From NCBI GenBank assembly GCA_964580255.1, contig CAZOJX010000006.1, positions 1 to 28,811 of the forward strand: a stretch of DNA of 28,811 bases. The letters run 5' to 3'. Origin of the DNA: HGM12587 sp964580255 (GTDB lineage: Bacteria > Bacillota > Clostridia > Lachnospirales > Lachnospiraceae). Positions 22,153 to 28,791 of this stretch are shown in pieces (the stretch's first letter is position 1; every line of letters starts with the position of its first letter). The notes under the pieces were generated by a model that made no database searches, had not been told where the DNA came from, and worked only from the letters and a program-made list of their open reading frames with translations. Position numbers and translations under genes: made by a program.

Positions 22153-23373
22153 CTATAGTTGAAAAGATAGAAATGCAGGTACCAGGATCATCAAAAACAC
22201 CACCAGCAGCATTCCCATCATGGGTATCAAAAGCTTTGTACCAAGCTTCTCGCCCTGCTGCTTTGCACTGCGTTTCTGATTTTCCCATGCTTCAAGCATT
22301 TCCTGATTCATTGCATCCAAAAGCCGGACACTGCCCCGTTTTTTATCTGAGATAAACAATGCCATGAGTTTTTTATAGGAAACCACTCCTACACGAGTGC
22401 CAAAGAGTTCATAAACCTCCAACTCCGACCGTCCCTTCTGCAGTTCCCGATAAGCCCAATTCATTTCCTCCATGATGGGGCTTTCTTCGACAGATTTTTT
22501 CAAATAAAGTAACACGATCCGCTCCCAGGCATTCCTGACACTGATTCCTGCGGAAAGTAGCATCGTAAATTTACTGACAATCTGAGCATATTCTTTTTCA
22601 TAGGCTTCCTGCCGTTTTTTCTTTTCCTCATGCGCATCTCTTTTGGCACCAGCCCGCAGAAAAACTGCCGCCGCTACCGTCAGCAGCAAGACATAGAAAC
22701 ATGTCAGATCCATTGGTTTTCTCCAGGAAATCTCCGATCCATTCCATACAGTCGGTAAGGAAAGTACCTTTGCTTCCTTTTCATTTTCCCCGTTCTCCTG
22801 AATCTGTTTTTCCAGACTGGTTTTCAACGACATTTCTCTTGGAAGAATGGTAAGCCTCACTTCATAATCTATGGATATTTCCTGACAGGTCAAAATGGCA
22901 GATATCATGCATTCCAACGGTTCCGTAACCGTCAGTTCCTCCCTAAGCCTTCCGTCTGAACAAAAGAAATCTGATGCTTTTTCAATCCACGTTACCTCTA
23001 CCGGCGTATCCGGTATCTGATCCACAAAACAGAGGGCTGTACGGATCTTTGTGAAACTTTCATTTTCACCAAGTACCAGCCTGTCCAATTCCTTTTTCGC
23101 CCTTTCCAGCACTTCCATCGCATCTTCCTCGGATAAACAAACTTCCTCCACCGTTACGGTCAGCGGAATCTTCTGTTCCTCCACATATGCGATCAGTTCC
23201 TGTTCATAAGCGCCTTCTCCCGGTTCTTTTTTGGGGAGCACTGCTCCTTCCTCCAGTCCGGTCTCTCCAAACGCCCGGATTCCCAATGTAATCGTCAGTA
23301 TAATACCGCTGATCAGAAGAATCCTTGAAAACCTCTTTGGATCCTCAGTTAATTTCAAGAAGTCTTTTTCCAT
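22153..23373 (-). CDS. TadC-like type II secretion F family protein with extra exported domain
   Basis: About 406 residues. The C-terminal ~170 residues are a T2SF/TadC platform domain (AQIVSKFTMLLSAGISVRNAWERI ... GVVSYKKLMALFISDKKRGS), ending in a terminal helix LLIPMMGMLLVVFLMILVPAFL. In front lies an unusual region: one N-terminal helix (about 16-33), then ~185 residues of probably extracytoplasmic sequence with acidic and Cys residues, then a second helix. Canonical TadC proteins lack this. I prefer the start at 23373, with GGAGG 11 bases upstream, over 23391. It overlaps the TadB gene by 29 bases. Confidence 0.85.
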   Translation of the reverse strand: MEKDFLKLTEDPKRFSRILLISGIILTITLGIRAFGETGLEEGAVLPKKEPGEGAYEQELIAYVEEQKIPLTVTVEEVCLSEEDAMEVLERAKKELDRLVLGENESFTKIRTALCFVDQIPDTPVEVTWIEKASDFFCSDGRLREELTVTEPLECMISAILTCQEISIDYEVRLTILPREMSLKTSLEKQIQENGENEKEAKVLSLPTVWNGSEISWRKPMDLTCFYVLLLTVAAAVFLRAGAKRDAHEEKKKRQEAYEKEYAQIVSKFTMLLSAGISVRNAWERIVLLYLKKSVEESPIMEEMNWAYRELQKGRSELEVYELFGTRVGVVSYKKLMALFISDKKRGSVRLLDAMNQEMLEAWENQKRSAKQQGEKLGTKLLIPMMGMLLVVFLMILVPAFLSFQL

Positions 23374-24085
23374 AAAGATAACAGCCTCCATAGATCACCA
23401 GACATCCGGTCATCACCAAAATTCCCACAAGATTTCCATAAAGCCGCCCGATCAGGTTAGAAGCTCCGACCCTCAAATAGAGAATGATCGCCAGCGGAAC
23501 TACGGTCATGATCTGAAATTCCAGTCTTTTTTCGGTAATGGTCGTTGCAATCTCCTCTTCTGCCTCCATTCGTTCCTGAAGCAGATGGATCGTATTTTTC
23601 ATAATCCCCACAAGATTTCCGCCACTGCGTCTTCCGATGGAAAACACCTCTGAAAAATATTCCAGTTCTTCCAGATGGCTTCTCCGGGAAAAATCCGCCA
23701 CCAGCCCTTCCAAGGGTTCTCCCAGACTGACTTTGACACAAATCTGCTTTAACTCCACCACAAAGGGGGTATTTTTTCCCATATAGCTTGCCAGGTCCCT
23801 GGTTGCTTCCAAAAATGCATTTTCCAGCGACCGTCCGGTCTGTAGGGCAGCGATCAGACTGTTCAAAAACTCCTTCAGCTCTTTTCTCATTTCCCGCATC
23901 TGTTTTCTTGCCAGCCGGCGTTTCTTTTCCTTCCCGTAAAAGAGGATCAAAACCATTCCCGGCAGCATGGCAAATACGGAATCATAAAAGAGAAAGGCGA
24001 TTAGTACATTGAGCAGCAGTCCTTCCAGAAATGTTACTGCTTTTTCTTTTTTATCAAATTCATAGATCCGGTAATCCTTCCTCAT
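23345..24085 (-). CDS. TadB-like type II secretion F family protein
   Basis: A 246-residue inner-membrane platform protein: N-terminal helices (about 17-50), a cytoplasmic T2SF domain (LKEFLNSLIAALQTGRSLENAFLEA ... EVFSIGRRSGGNLVGIMKNTIHLLQERM), and two C-terminal helices. It would pair with the TadC-like protein as the base on which the CpaF ATPase acts. Its ATG is inside the end of the CpaF gene (26-base overlap), with AGGG upstream, and its 3' end overlaps the TadC gene. Confidence 0.9.
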   Translation of the reverse strand: MRKDYRIYEFDKKEKAVTFLEGLLLNVLIAFLFYDSVFAMLPGMVLILFYGKEKKRRLARKQMREMRKELKEFLNSLIAALQTGRSLENAFLEATRDLASYMGKNTPFVVELKQICVKVSLGEPLEGLVADFSRRSHLEELEYFSEVFSIGRRSGGNLVGIMKNTIHLLQERMEAEEEIATTITEKRLEFQIMTVVPLAIILYLRVGASNLIGRLYGNLVGILVMTGCLVIYGGCYLYGKRLLEIN

Positions 24086-25307
24086 CGGAAAACCCTGCCA
24101 TTCTAAATTTTTCTTTGTGTTTTAGTTCACCAACCCGTTTCCAGTCTCCCAGCACCTTCCCTGTAGGGGACATTCCGGTTTCTTCAAACAGGAAGATCGG
24201 CTGCAGCTGAATCTCATCCCCATCACAGCCAATGATCTCAGAAATTTCCAGAAGTACCCTTCGTTTGTCCCGCAATCGTCCCAGATGAATCATCAGATCA
24301 ATTCCTGATGCCAGCTGTCTTCTGACTGCTGCAGCCGGAATCTCCATCCCCATCAAAACCATGGTTTCCAAACGATAGAGCATATCCCGTGTACTGTTTC
24401 CATGCCCGGTACTCAAAGATCCCTGATGTCCGGTGTTAAATGCCTGGATCATATCCACCGTTTCTGCGCCCCGCACTTCTCCGATCACCAACCGATCCGG
24501 CCGCATGCGCAGACTTGCCCGCAGAAGATCCCGTATGGTGATCTCTTTACAGCCTTCCACTACTGAACTTCTTGCCTCCAGCCTGACCAGATTTGGAACA
24601 TTGCGGATCTGCAGTTCTGCAGTATCTTCAATGGTAATGATCCGCTCATTCTTCGGGATAAAGTCCGATAATACGTTGAGCAGGGTAGTTTTTCCGGATC
24701 CGGTGGAACCGGAAACAAAAATATTATATTTTGCTTTTACTGCTTTTTCTAAAAATCCGGCAACTTCCCGATTCATGCTCTCTCTGGCAAGCAATTCCTC
24801 AAGGGTGATCGCATGCTTCGGAAACTTACGGATCGTCACCACAATTCCGTCCAATGCAACTGGGGCGATCGCCACATGAACCCGCGATCCGTCCCCCAAT
24901 CTTGCATCAGCCAGAGGAGAAGCCTCGTTGATCATTCGATTGCTCACCCCTGTAATCCTCACAACCAGTTCTTCCAGTCGTTCTTTAGGAATCTTTCCCT
25001 CCGTATAAGCTTCCAAACGCCCTTCCCGTTCAAGAAATATTCCCTTTTCCCCATTGATCATAATTTCTGTAACGGTATCGTCCGCCAAAAGTTCTTCTAA
25101 AACGTCCAGCCTGCGGATACTATGGAACAGTTCCAGCCGAAGTGCACAACGTCGGTCCAGACTCATATTCCTGCCAACGGCAGAGGTTTTCAACACCCGG
25201 TCAATCACCTCCAGCACCTGTTCGTCTGTCACTTCCTCCAAAAAGTTCAGTGCTTCCAGAACTTCCTCCTTTAATTCTTTCCACACTTCCTCTTTTGTCT
25301 GTTTCAT
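24060..25307 (-). CDS. CpaF/TadA-type pilus assembly ATPase
   Basis: A 415-residue secretion ATPase of the CpaF family (GSPE superfamily). Residues 1-110 form the helical N-terminal part with the typical VTEIMINGEKGIFLEREGRL; then RLGDGSRVHVAIAPVALDGIVVTIRKF, Walker A VSGSTGSGKTT (198-208), the Asp box ITIEDTAELQI, Walker B LVIGEVRGAE and the His box HQGSLSTGHGN. It powers pilus assembly from the cytoplasmic face. I chose ATG 25307 because it overlaps the CpaE stop (ATGA); an in-frame ATG at 25331 lacks better support. A single ATPase gene is the norm for Tad systems. Confidence 0.95.
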   Translation of the reverse strand: MKQTKEEVWKELKEEVLEALNFLEEVTDEQVLEVIDRVLKTSAVGRNMSLDRRCALRLELFHSIRRLDVLEELLADDTVTEIMINGEKGIFLEREGRLEAYTEGKIPKERLEELVVRITGVSNRMINEASPLADARLGDGSRVHVAIAPVALDGIVVTIRKFPKHAITLEELLARESMNREVAGFLEKAVKAKYNIFVSGSTGSGKTTLLNVLSDFIPKNERIITIEDTAELQIRNVPNLVRLEARSSVVEGCKEITIRDLLRASLRMRPDRLVIGEVRGAETVDMIQAFNTGHQGSLSTGHGNSTRDMLYRLETMVLMGMEIPAAAVRRQLASGIDLMIHLGRLRDKRRVLLEISEIIGCDGDEIQLQPIFLFEETGMSPTGKVLGDWKRVGELKHKEKFRMAGFSDEEGLPDL

Positions 25308-26281
25308 GACATCGCCGCCTTTTCTGCCCATTCATCCATCAAAGCTTTCAGGTTTATCCGTTCAACTCCGGACGGCATACTGATTTTTTGAATACTTTCC
25401 ATCACTTTCTTAAGATTCTCGTTTTTTAGACTTAATTCAAAATTTTCCAGTTTTCTTTTGGATTCTGTATCCGATAATATCGGCATGTATAACTTCGTGC
25501 ATTGGCCTAATAATTGGAAAATCCCCGATACATCCTGTCCAAAATCTATAATTACCACCTGATAATCACTGTCTACTGCCAGTTTTTCCAAAAGTTCGCT
25601 CCACTCTGCCACTGTTACGCTGCGCAGATCTGCCGGCACCTTCATAGGAAGAATGGCATCATAAACGCCTTCCTTCTGTACAATGCTGTTCAGCTTATAC
25701 AGAAAAGTTTTCTTTCCCTGCCTCAAAAAATAGATCATATCTGCCAGATCCCATAGTTCTTCTTCGCCCCACTGCTCCTTCCGGGCTGAAAAGCTCTGCA
25801 GATCCAGTAATAATGTTTTCTTCTTTTTTCCGAAAGCCACCGCCAAAGATCTGGCAAGAACTGATTTTCCGCATCTTCCGATGGGAGAATACACGCCATG
25901 AACTTCAAAATTCTTTTTTCCATAGAACATGCCGGCCACAGGTCGTGCATATTCCGCATAATGACACAGAATTTCCTTCATAATGTGCTCTGCCGACTGG
26001 TACTTGTAGATACTTTCATAATCAGAAAATTCCTCATAAATTTCCCCGTCTGACAAAAGCAGGATCTTTCCGATGTTCATATGAGTGATTTCTTCACTCA
26101 TAGATCTGCCAGCGATCAGTAAGATCTCAATCTGTGTTCTCTGCGCAAACTGCTCCAGCTGTCCTATTTCCGAAAAAGCATGAACTTGAAATCCAAACTG
26201 TTTCTTCCCGCAAAGTACTTCCATCAGCCTCCATGCATATTGTTTTTCCGTGTCGCAAATCGCCAATACCTTTGCATCCAA
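25304..26281 (-). CDS. CpaE/TadZ-like pilus localisation protein
   Basis: A 325-residue protein. The first ~110 residues resemble the atypical receiver domain of CpaE/TadZ (VLAICDTEKQYAWRLMEVL ... IEILLIAG ... GKILLLSDGE), without a clear phospho-acceptor pocket. A MinD/ParA-like ATPase domain follows: VYSPIGRCGKSVLARSLAVAF (residues 130-150) is a deviant Walker A in which the KGGxGKT signature has become xIGRCGKS, and VVIIDFGQDVSG is the Walker B region. TadZ proteins place the Tad machine in the cell. The start codon is TTG, supported by a strong GGAGGT six bases upstream. First gene of the pilus operon. Confidence 0.85.
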   Translation of the reverse strand: MDAKVLAICDTEKQYAWRLMEVLCGKKQFGFQVHAFSEIGQLEQFAQRTQIEILLIAGRSMSEEITHMNIGKILLLSDGEIYEEFSDYESIYKYQSAEHIMKEILCHYAEYARPVAGMFYGKKNFEVHGVYSPIGRCGKSVLARSLAVAFGKKKKTLLLDLQSFSARKEQWGEEELWDLADMIYFLRQGKKTFLYKLNSIVQKEGVYDAILPMKVPADLRSVTVAEWSELLEKLAVDSDYQVVIIDFGQDVSGIFQLLGQCTKLYMPILSDTESKRKLENFELSLKNENLKKVMESIQKISMPSGVERINLKALMDEWAEKAAMS

Positions 26282-26435
26282 AATATACCTCCGCTACTGA
26301 CAGGTGTTCCTCTGTGCAGCTCAAAAGTTCACCTGCCTCAGAAAATGTATCGATTTCCAGAGTTGCTGCATAGAAACTTCTTAGAACCTATAGAAAAAAT
26401 AGACATACATTTTCTATCCTTTTACAATGGGTATT

Positions 26436-26493
26436 TGACCGGAAGTCGGTCATGACGGAGTCTCTGACCAGAGACTCCTGATAAACGTTTATC
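26436..26493 (-). promoter_or_regulatory. Palindrome and paired hairpins in the pilus-operon leader
   Basis: Just after the predicted start of the pilus transcript (minus strand) are a perfect 14-bp palindrome GATAAACGTTTATC (26480-26493), a perfect 9-bp hairpin GGAGTCTCT/AGAGACTCC (26457-26478), and a 6-bp hairpin TGACCG/CGGTCA (26436-26452). The remaining leader to 26282 has no recognised element. No T-run follows the hairpins, so they are not simple terminators. A repressor operator plus a structured leader is likely. Confidence 0.65.
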
Positions 26494-26501
26494 TTGTATT
26501 G

Positions 26502-26531
26502 ATTTTAGCATATCTTTTTTTATTCCAACAA
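26502..26531 (-). promoter_or_regulatory. Tad pilus operon promoter
   Basis: Minus strand: TTGTTG (26531-26526), 18 bp, extended -10 TGC-TAAAAT (26510-26502). This leaves a leader of about 215 bases before the TTG start codon at 26281. Confidence 0.65.
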
Positions 26532-26560
26532 GACGGAATGTTTCACAGAAAAAAAAGTCA

Positions 26561-26588
26561 AAAAAATTCGGCGTTTTTTACAACACCG
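26561..26588 (-). terminator. Terminator overlapping the bofA stop codon
   Basis: Minus strand: CGGTGTT (26588-26582) pairs with AACGCCG (26575-26569), one wobble, followed by AA and a T-run at 26566-26561. The stem begins inside the last codons of bofA. Confidence 0.75.
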
Positions 26589-26778
26589 AAAAGGCCGCAA
26601 TGGAAAGTACCAGTCCGAATCCGCTGATTCCAAGGGTACCTATCGTCAATAAATTCCATAAATTCATTCCCAAATGGATTCCCACTCCCAGCATTTCACT
26701 CAACAAACTGTTACACACATAAATAGCGATGGCACCAAAAACAATTCTGATGAGAAAATTTAAAACAAGATCCTTCAT
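26578..26778 (-). CDS. bofA: BofA-like pro-sigma-K processing inhibitor family protein
   Basis: A 66-residue membrane protein with two helices: an N-terminal one (NFLIRIVFGAIAIYVCNSLL) with the conserved Asn, and a C-terminal one after the family-typical GVGIHLGMNLWNLLTIGTLGISGFGLVL. BofA restrains SpoIVFB during sporulation in Bacillus. Homologues in gut Clostridia are often kept even where sporulation is uncertain. The ribosome site (GGGA) is weak. It lies divergently from the yaaL-like gene; in Bacillus both are downstream of recR. A terminator overlaps the stop. Confidence 0.85.
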   Translation of the reverse strand: MKDLVLNFLIRIVFGAIAIYVCNSLLSEMLGVGIHLGMNLWNLLTIGTLGISGFGLVLSIAAFSVL

Positions 26779-26838
26779 GAAAATTTCCCGTTTTTTTTAT
26801 TTTATGAAGTATTGTCCGGGATTATCACTGACATTTTT

Positions 26839-26866
26839 TTGATAGATTTTCCTGAAAATGTATAAG
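26839..26866 (+). promoter_or_regulatory. Possible promoter of the yaaL-like gene
   Basis: TTGATA (26839-26844), 16 bp, TATAAG (26861-26866) on the plus strand, about 55 bases before the start codon. A/T-rich surroundings make this less certain than other promoters here. No convincing bofA promoter was found in the same 147-base gap. Confidence 0.45.
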
Positions 26867-26925
26867 TCCATTTTATTACGGATATATTTGATAATAAGAA
26901 AATATTCAAGAAAGCGGGGATTGAT

Positions 26926-27165
26926 ATGTCCACAGAATCCTATATTCAGGAAGTTTCCAGAGAGCAGCTGCTGTCAGATCTCAAGCTTACCAAAACGGCT
27001 CTCGACGATGCCTACACCAACTTTGAAAACGTGGTAGATCCCGATCTGGTTGACAGCTACATTTATGAAGTGAATGCCGTACAGAAGCGATATCATTTTC
27101 TTTTAAAGCAGATTCAAATGATGGATCTGCAAAATGCCATCGAAGAACGTCTGGCAGTGCTGTAG
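26926..27165 (+). CDS. YaaL-like DUF2508 family protein
   Basis: A 79-residue helical protein with the family pattern LLSDLKLTKTALDDAYTNFENVVDPDLVDSYIYEVNAVQKRYHFLLKQ. The DPDLxDxYIYExxAxxxRY stretch is characteristic of DUF2508/YaaL. Function unknown; in Bacillus it sits between recR and bofA, and here it is next to bofA but divergent. GGGG precedes the ATG at suitable spacing. It ends just before the response-regulator boxes of the next operon. Confidence 0.87.
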   Translation: MSTESYIQEVSREQLLSDLKLTKTALDDAYTNFENVVDPDLVDSYIYEVNAVQKRYHFLLKQIQMMDLQNAIEERLAVL

Positions 27166-27177
27166 CATTCATAAAAC

Positions 27178-27221
27178 TTTAACATTTCTCCAAACATTTG
27201 CAAACATTTTCCGGCTATCCT
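27178..27221 (+). promoter_or_regulatory. Response-regulator boxes and promoter of the amphipathic-protein operon
   Basis: TTTAACATT begins at 27178, AAACATTT follows 12 bp on, AAACATTT again 10 bp later, and a -10 TATCCT lies at 27216-27221. No TTGACA-type -35 is present. The segment from CATAAAACTTTAACATT is identical to that upstream of the 16-residue peptide gene, and the box-to--10 distance is also identical. Confidence 0.7.
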
Positions 27222-27255
27222 ATGGTCACAGTAAACACAAAGGAGAGTTGATCCC

Positions 27256-27471
27256 ATGAAAAAAATTGCAGATACAACAGAAATGATCGCTCAGAAAGTA
27301 ACTGACGGCTACAAAAAAATTGAAGATGGCGTCGTAAACGGTTACAAAAAGATCGAAAACGGAGCCGTTGAAGGTTTTACAAAAGTAACAGACAAATGTG
27401 TCGAAACATTATTTACCAAAGAAGGCGAAAGCGTAGAAGACGCCAAAGCCAGACTTGCAAAGAAAAATTAG
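27256..27471 (+). CDS. Small amphipathic protein of 11-residue repeats
   Basis: A 71-residue, Lys/Glu-rich protein of unknown function. Residues 15-47 are three consecutive 11-residue units: VTDGYKKIEDG, VVNGYKKIENG and AVEGFTKVTDK, with a degenerate unit before (4-14) and after (48 on). Eleven-residue periodicity with apolar residues at fixed places is the pattern of extended amphipathic helices that lie on membranes (as in LEA proteins, apolipoproteins and synucleins). There is no signal peptide or membrane helix, so it should be cytoplasmic and perhaps coats the inner leaflet. GGAGAG precedes the ATG. The next gene, a two-helix membrane protein, starts 10 bases later. Expression is probably driven by the two-component system encoded at 6744-8458. 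Confidence 0.8.
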   Translation: MKKIADTTEMIAQKVTDGYKKIEDGVVNGYKKIENGAVEGFTKVTDKCVETLFTKEGESVEDAKARLAKKN

Positions 27472-27480
27472 GAGGAACTT

Positions 27481-27849
27481 ATGATGAACAAAAACGATCA
27501 GGAATACCTTGTACAGAAAATCCGTACTCAGTACACAGAAAAAGAATACACCAAATTAGACGAATTAAAGAAGCTGGATAAAAAAGTTAAGGCACCGGCA
27601 AATGCATTTGCTTACATTTTCGGTACCTTATCTGCTCTTATTATGGGCTCCGGCATGAGTCTGATCATGACAGACCTGAATGAAATGATCGGTCTTGCAG
27701 ATCCGATGCTTCCGGGCATTGTGATCGGTGTTGTAGGAATGCTGATGGCAATCCTGAACTATCCGATCTACAAAGGAATGCTGAACGGCCGCCGCAAAAA
27801 ATATGCCGATCAGATCGTTGCACTCAGCGACCAGATCATGACTGCTTAA
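27481..27849 (+). CDS. Two-helix membrane protein, paralogue of the one at 6369
   Basis: A 122-residue protein of unknown function: charged N-terminal helix (EYLVQKIRTQYTEKEYTKLDELKKLDKKV), two transmembrane helices (about 44-66 and 77-97) and a basic tail with ADQIVALSDQIM. It aligns along its whole length with the product of 6369-6737, sharing the KLDxLKKLD, GxGMS, MLPGIVIGVVGM, YPIYKGML and QIxALS pattern; spacing differs by a few residues. AGGAGG precedes two ATG codons (27481 and 27484); the second has the better spacing. It is the second gene of the operon with the 11-residue-repeat protein and may act with it at the membrane. Confidence 0.82.
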   Translation: MMNKNDQEYLVQKIRTQYTEKEYTKLDELKKLDKKVKAPANAFAYIFGTLSALIMGSGMSLIMTDLNEMIGLADPMLPGIVIGVVGMLMAILNYPIYKGMLNGRRKKYADQIVALSDQIMTA

Positions 27850-27865
27850 TCATATCCATACATTT

Positions 27866-28729
27866 TCAACCAAGCATCGCCGGCACTCTTTCCCGATCCG
27901 GGTGTTCCCCTGACCAGCCCACCTGTGGAACTGTGCGCAGGCGATGCATATCTTCTCTGCTGATCTCAAAATCAAACAGATTCTGATTTTCCCGCATACG
28001 TTCTCTGGTCGCTGCCTTCGGAAGCGGTACCACTCCATTTTGAACACAGAATTTCAAACAAAGCTTTGCCGGAGACACCTGATATTTTTCCGAAAGCTCC
28101 CGGATCGTCTGATCATGGAAGATTCTTCCCCGGGAAATCGGGCTCCAGGCCTGTACCAGAATATCATGTTCCCGACAGTACTGAACCGTTGCTTCCTGGG
28201 TATAACCCACATGATATTCAATCTGATCCACCATCGGAGGGATCTTACAGTTTTCCAGAAGATTGTCCAAATGATGGGGAAGGAAATTGCTGACACCGAT
28301 CGCACGTACTTTCCCTTCCTCGTAAAGTTCCTCCAAAGCACGCCAGGTTTCCTGATCCAGCTGTTTCCAGTCTTGGCAGTCCGGTGTCGGTTTTGGCCAA
28401 TGAATCAAATACAGATCAATATAGTCTGTGTTCAGGCGTTCGCAGGACTCTGCGAATGCTTTTTTTGCATTTTCGTACCCCATCTGATCCTTCCACAGCT
28501 TGGTCGCCAGGAAAAAATCTTCTCTTGGAAGTCCGCTTCTTCGAATAGCTTCTGCTACATATTCCTCCGTCTGATAGTAGGACGCCGTATCAAAATAGCG
28601 GTATCCTTCTTCTACTGCTGACGAAATGATATCCGCTCCATTTTCATCTTTCGCTTTATAGGTTCCATACGCAACACATGGAATCTTCACCCCGTTCCTT
28701 AAAGAATAAGTATCATATATACTTTTCAT
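27866..28729 (-). CDS. Aldo/keto reductase
   Basis: A 287-residue NADPH-dependent (beta/alpha)8 oxidoreductase. The catalytic tetrad is present: D47 and Y52 in FDTASYY, K77 in LATKLW, and H110 in LYLIHWP. Family segments GVSNFLPHHLDNLL, DQIEYHVGYTQ and VPLPKAATRERMREN confirm the assignment to the 2,5-diketo-gluconate-reductase-like branch. The substrate cannot be predicted. GAGGG precedes the ATG. It has its own promoter; the 3' end is only 16 bases from the convergent membrane-protein gene, and no terminator hairpin was found between them. Confidence 0.95.
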   Translation of the reverse strand: MKSIYDTYSLRNGVKIPCVAYGTYKAKDENGADIISSAVEEGYRYFDTASYYQTEEYVAEAIRRSGLPREDFFLATKLWKDQMGYENAKKAFAESCERLNTDYIDLYLIHWPKPTPDCQDWKQLDQETWRALEELYEEGKVRAIGVSNFLPHHLDNLLENCKIPPMVDQIEYHVGYTQEATVQYCREHDILVQAWSPISRGRIFHDQTIRELSEKYQVSPAKLCLKFCVQNGVVPLPKAATRERMRENQNLFDFEISREDMHRLRTVPQVGWSGEHPDRERVPAMLG

Positions 28730-28762
28730 GACATTCCCTCACAATACGAAATATTTATCTGC

Positions 28763-28791
28763 ATTATATCCTTTTTCTGATATAATGAAAA
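28763..28791 (-). promoter_or_regulatory. Promoter of the aldo/keto reductase gene
   Basis: Minus strand: TTTTCA (28791-28786), 17 bp, perfect -10 TATAAT (28768-28763). On the plus strand another TATAAT (28781-28786) overlaps it and could serve a gene beyond the window, but its -35 is poor. Confidence 0.6.

Noticed and set aside
26282..26400. A minus-strand frame upstream of the CpaE-like gene reading LEIDTFSEAGELLS and onward like a protein
   Set aside because: It has no ATG near its beginning, starts right after a stop, and runs on in a different frame inside the CpaE-like gene where the translation loses protein character. It may be a relic of an upstream gene but cannot be supported.
26282..26500. 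A c-di-GMP riboswitch in the pilus leader
   Set aside because: Expected on biological grounds, but neither the conserved class I core nor a class II-like pseudoknot could be found; only simple hairpins are present.
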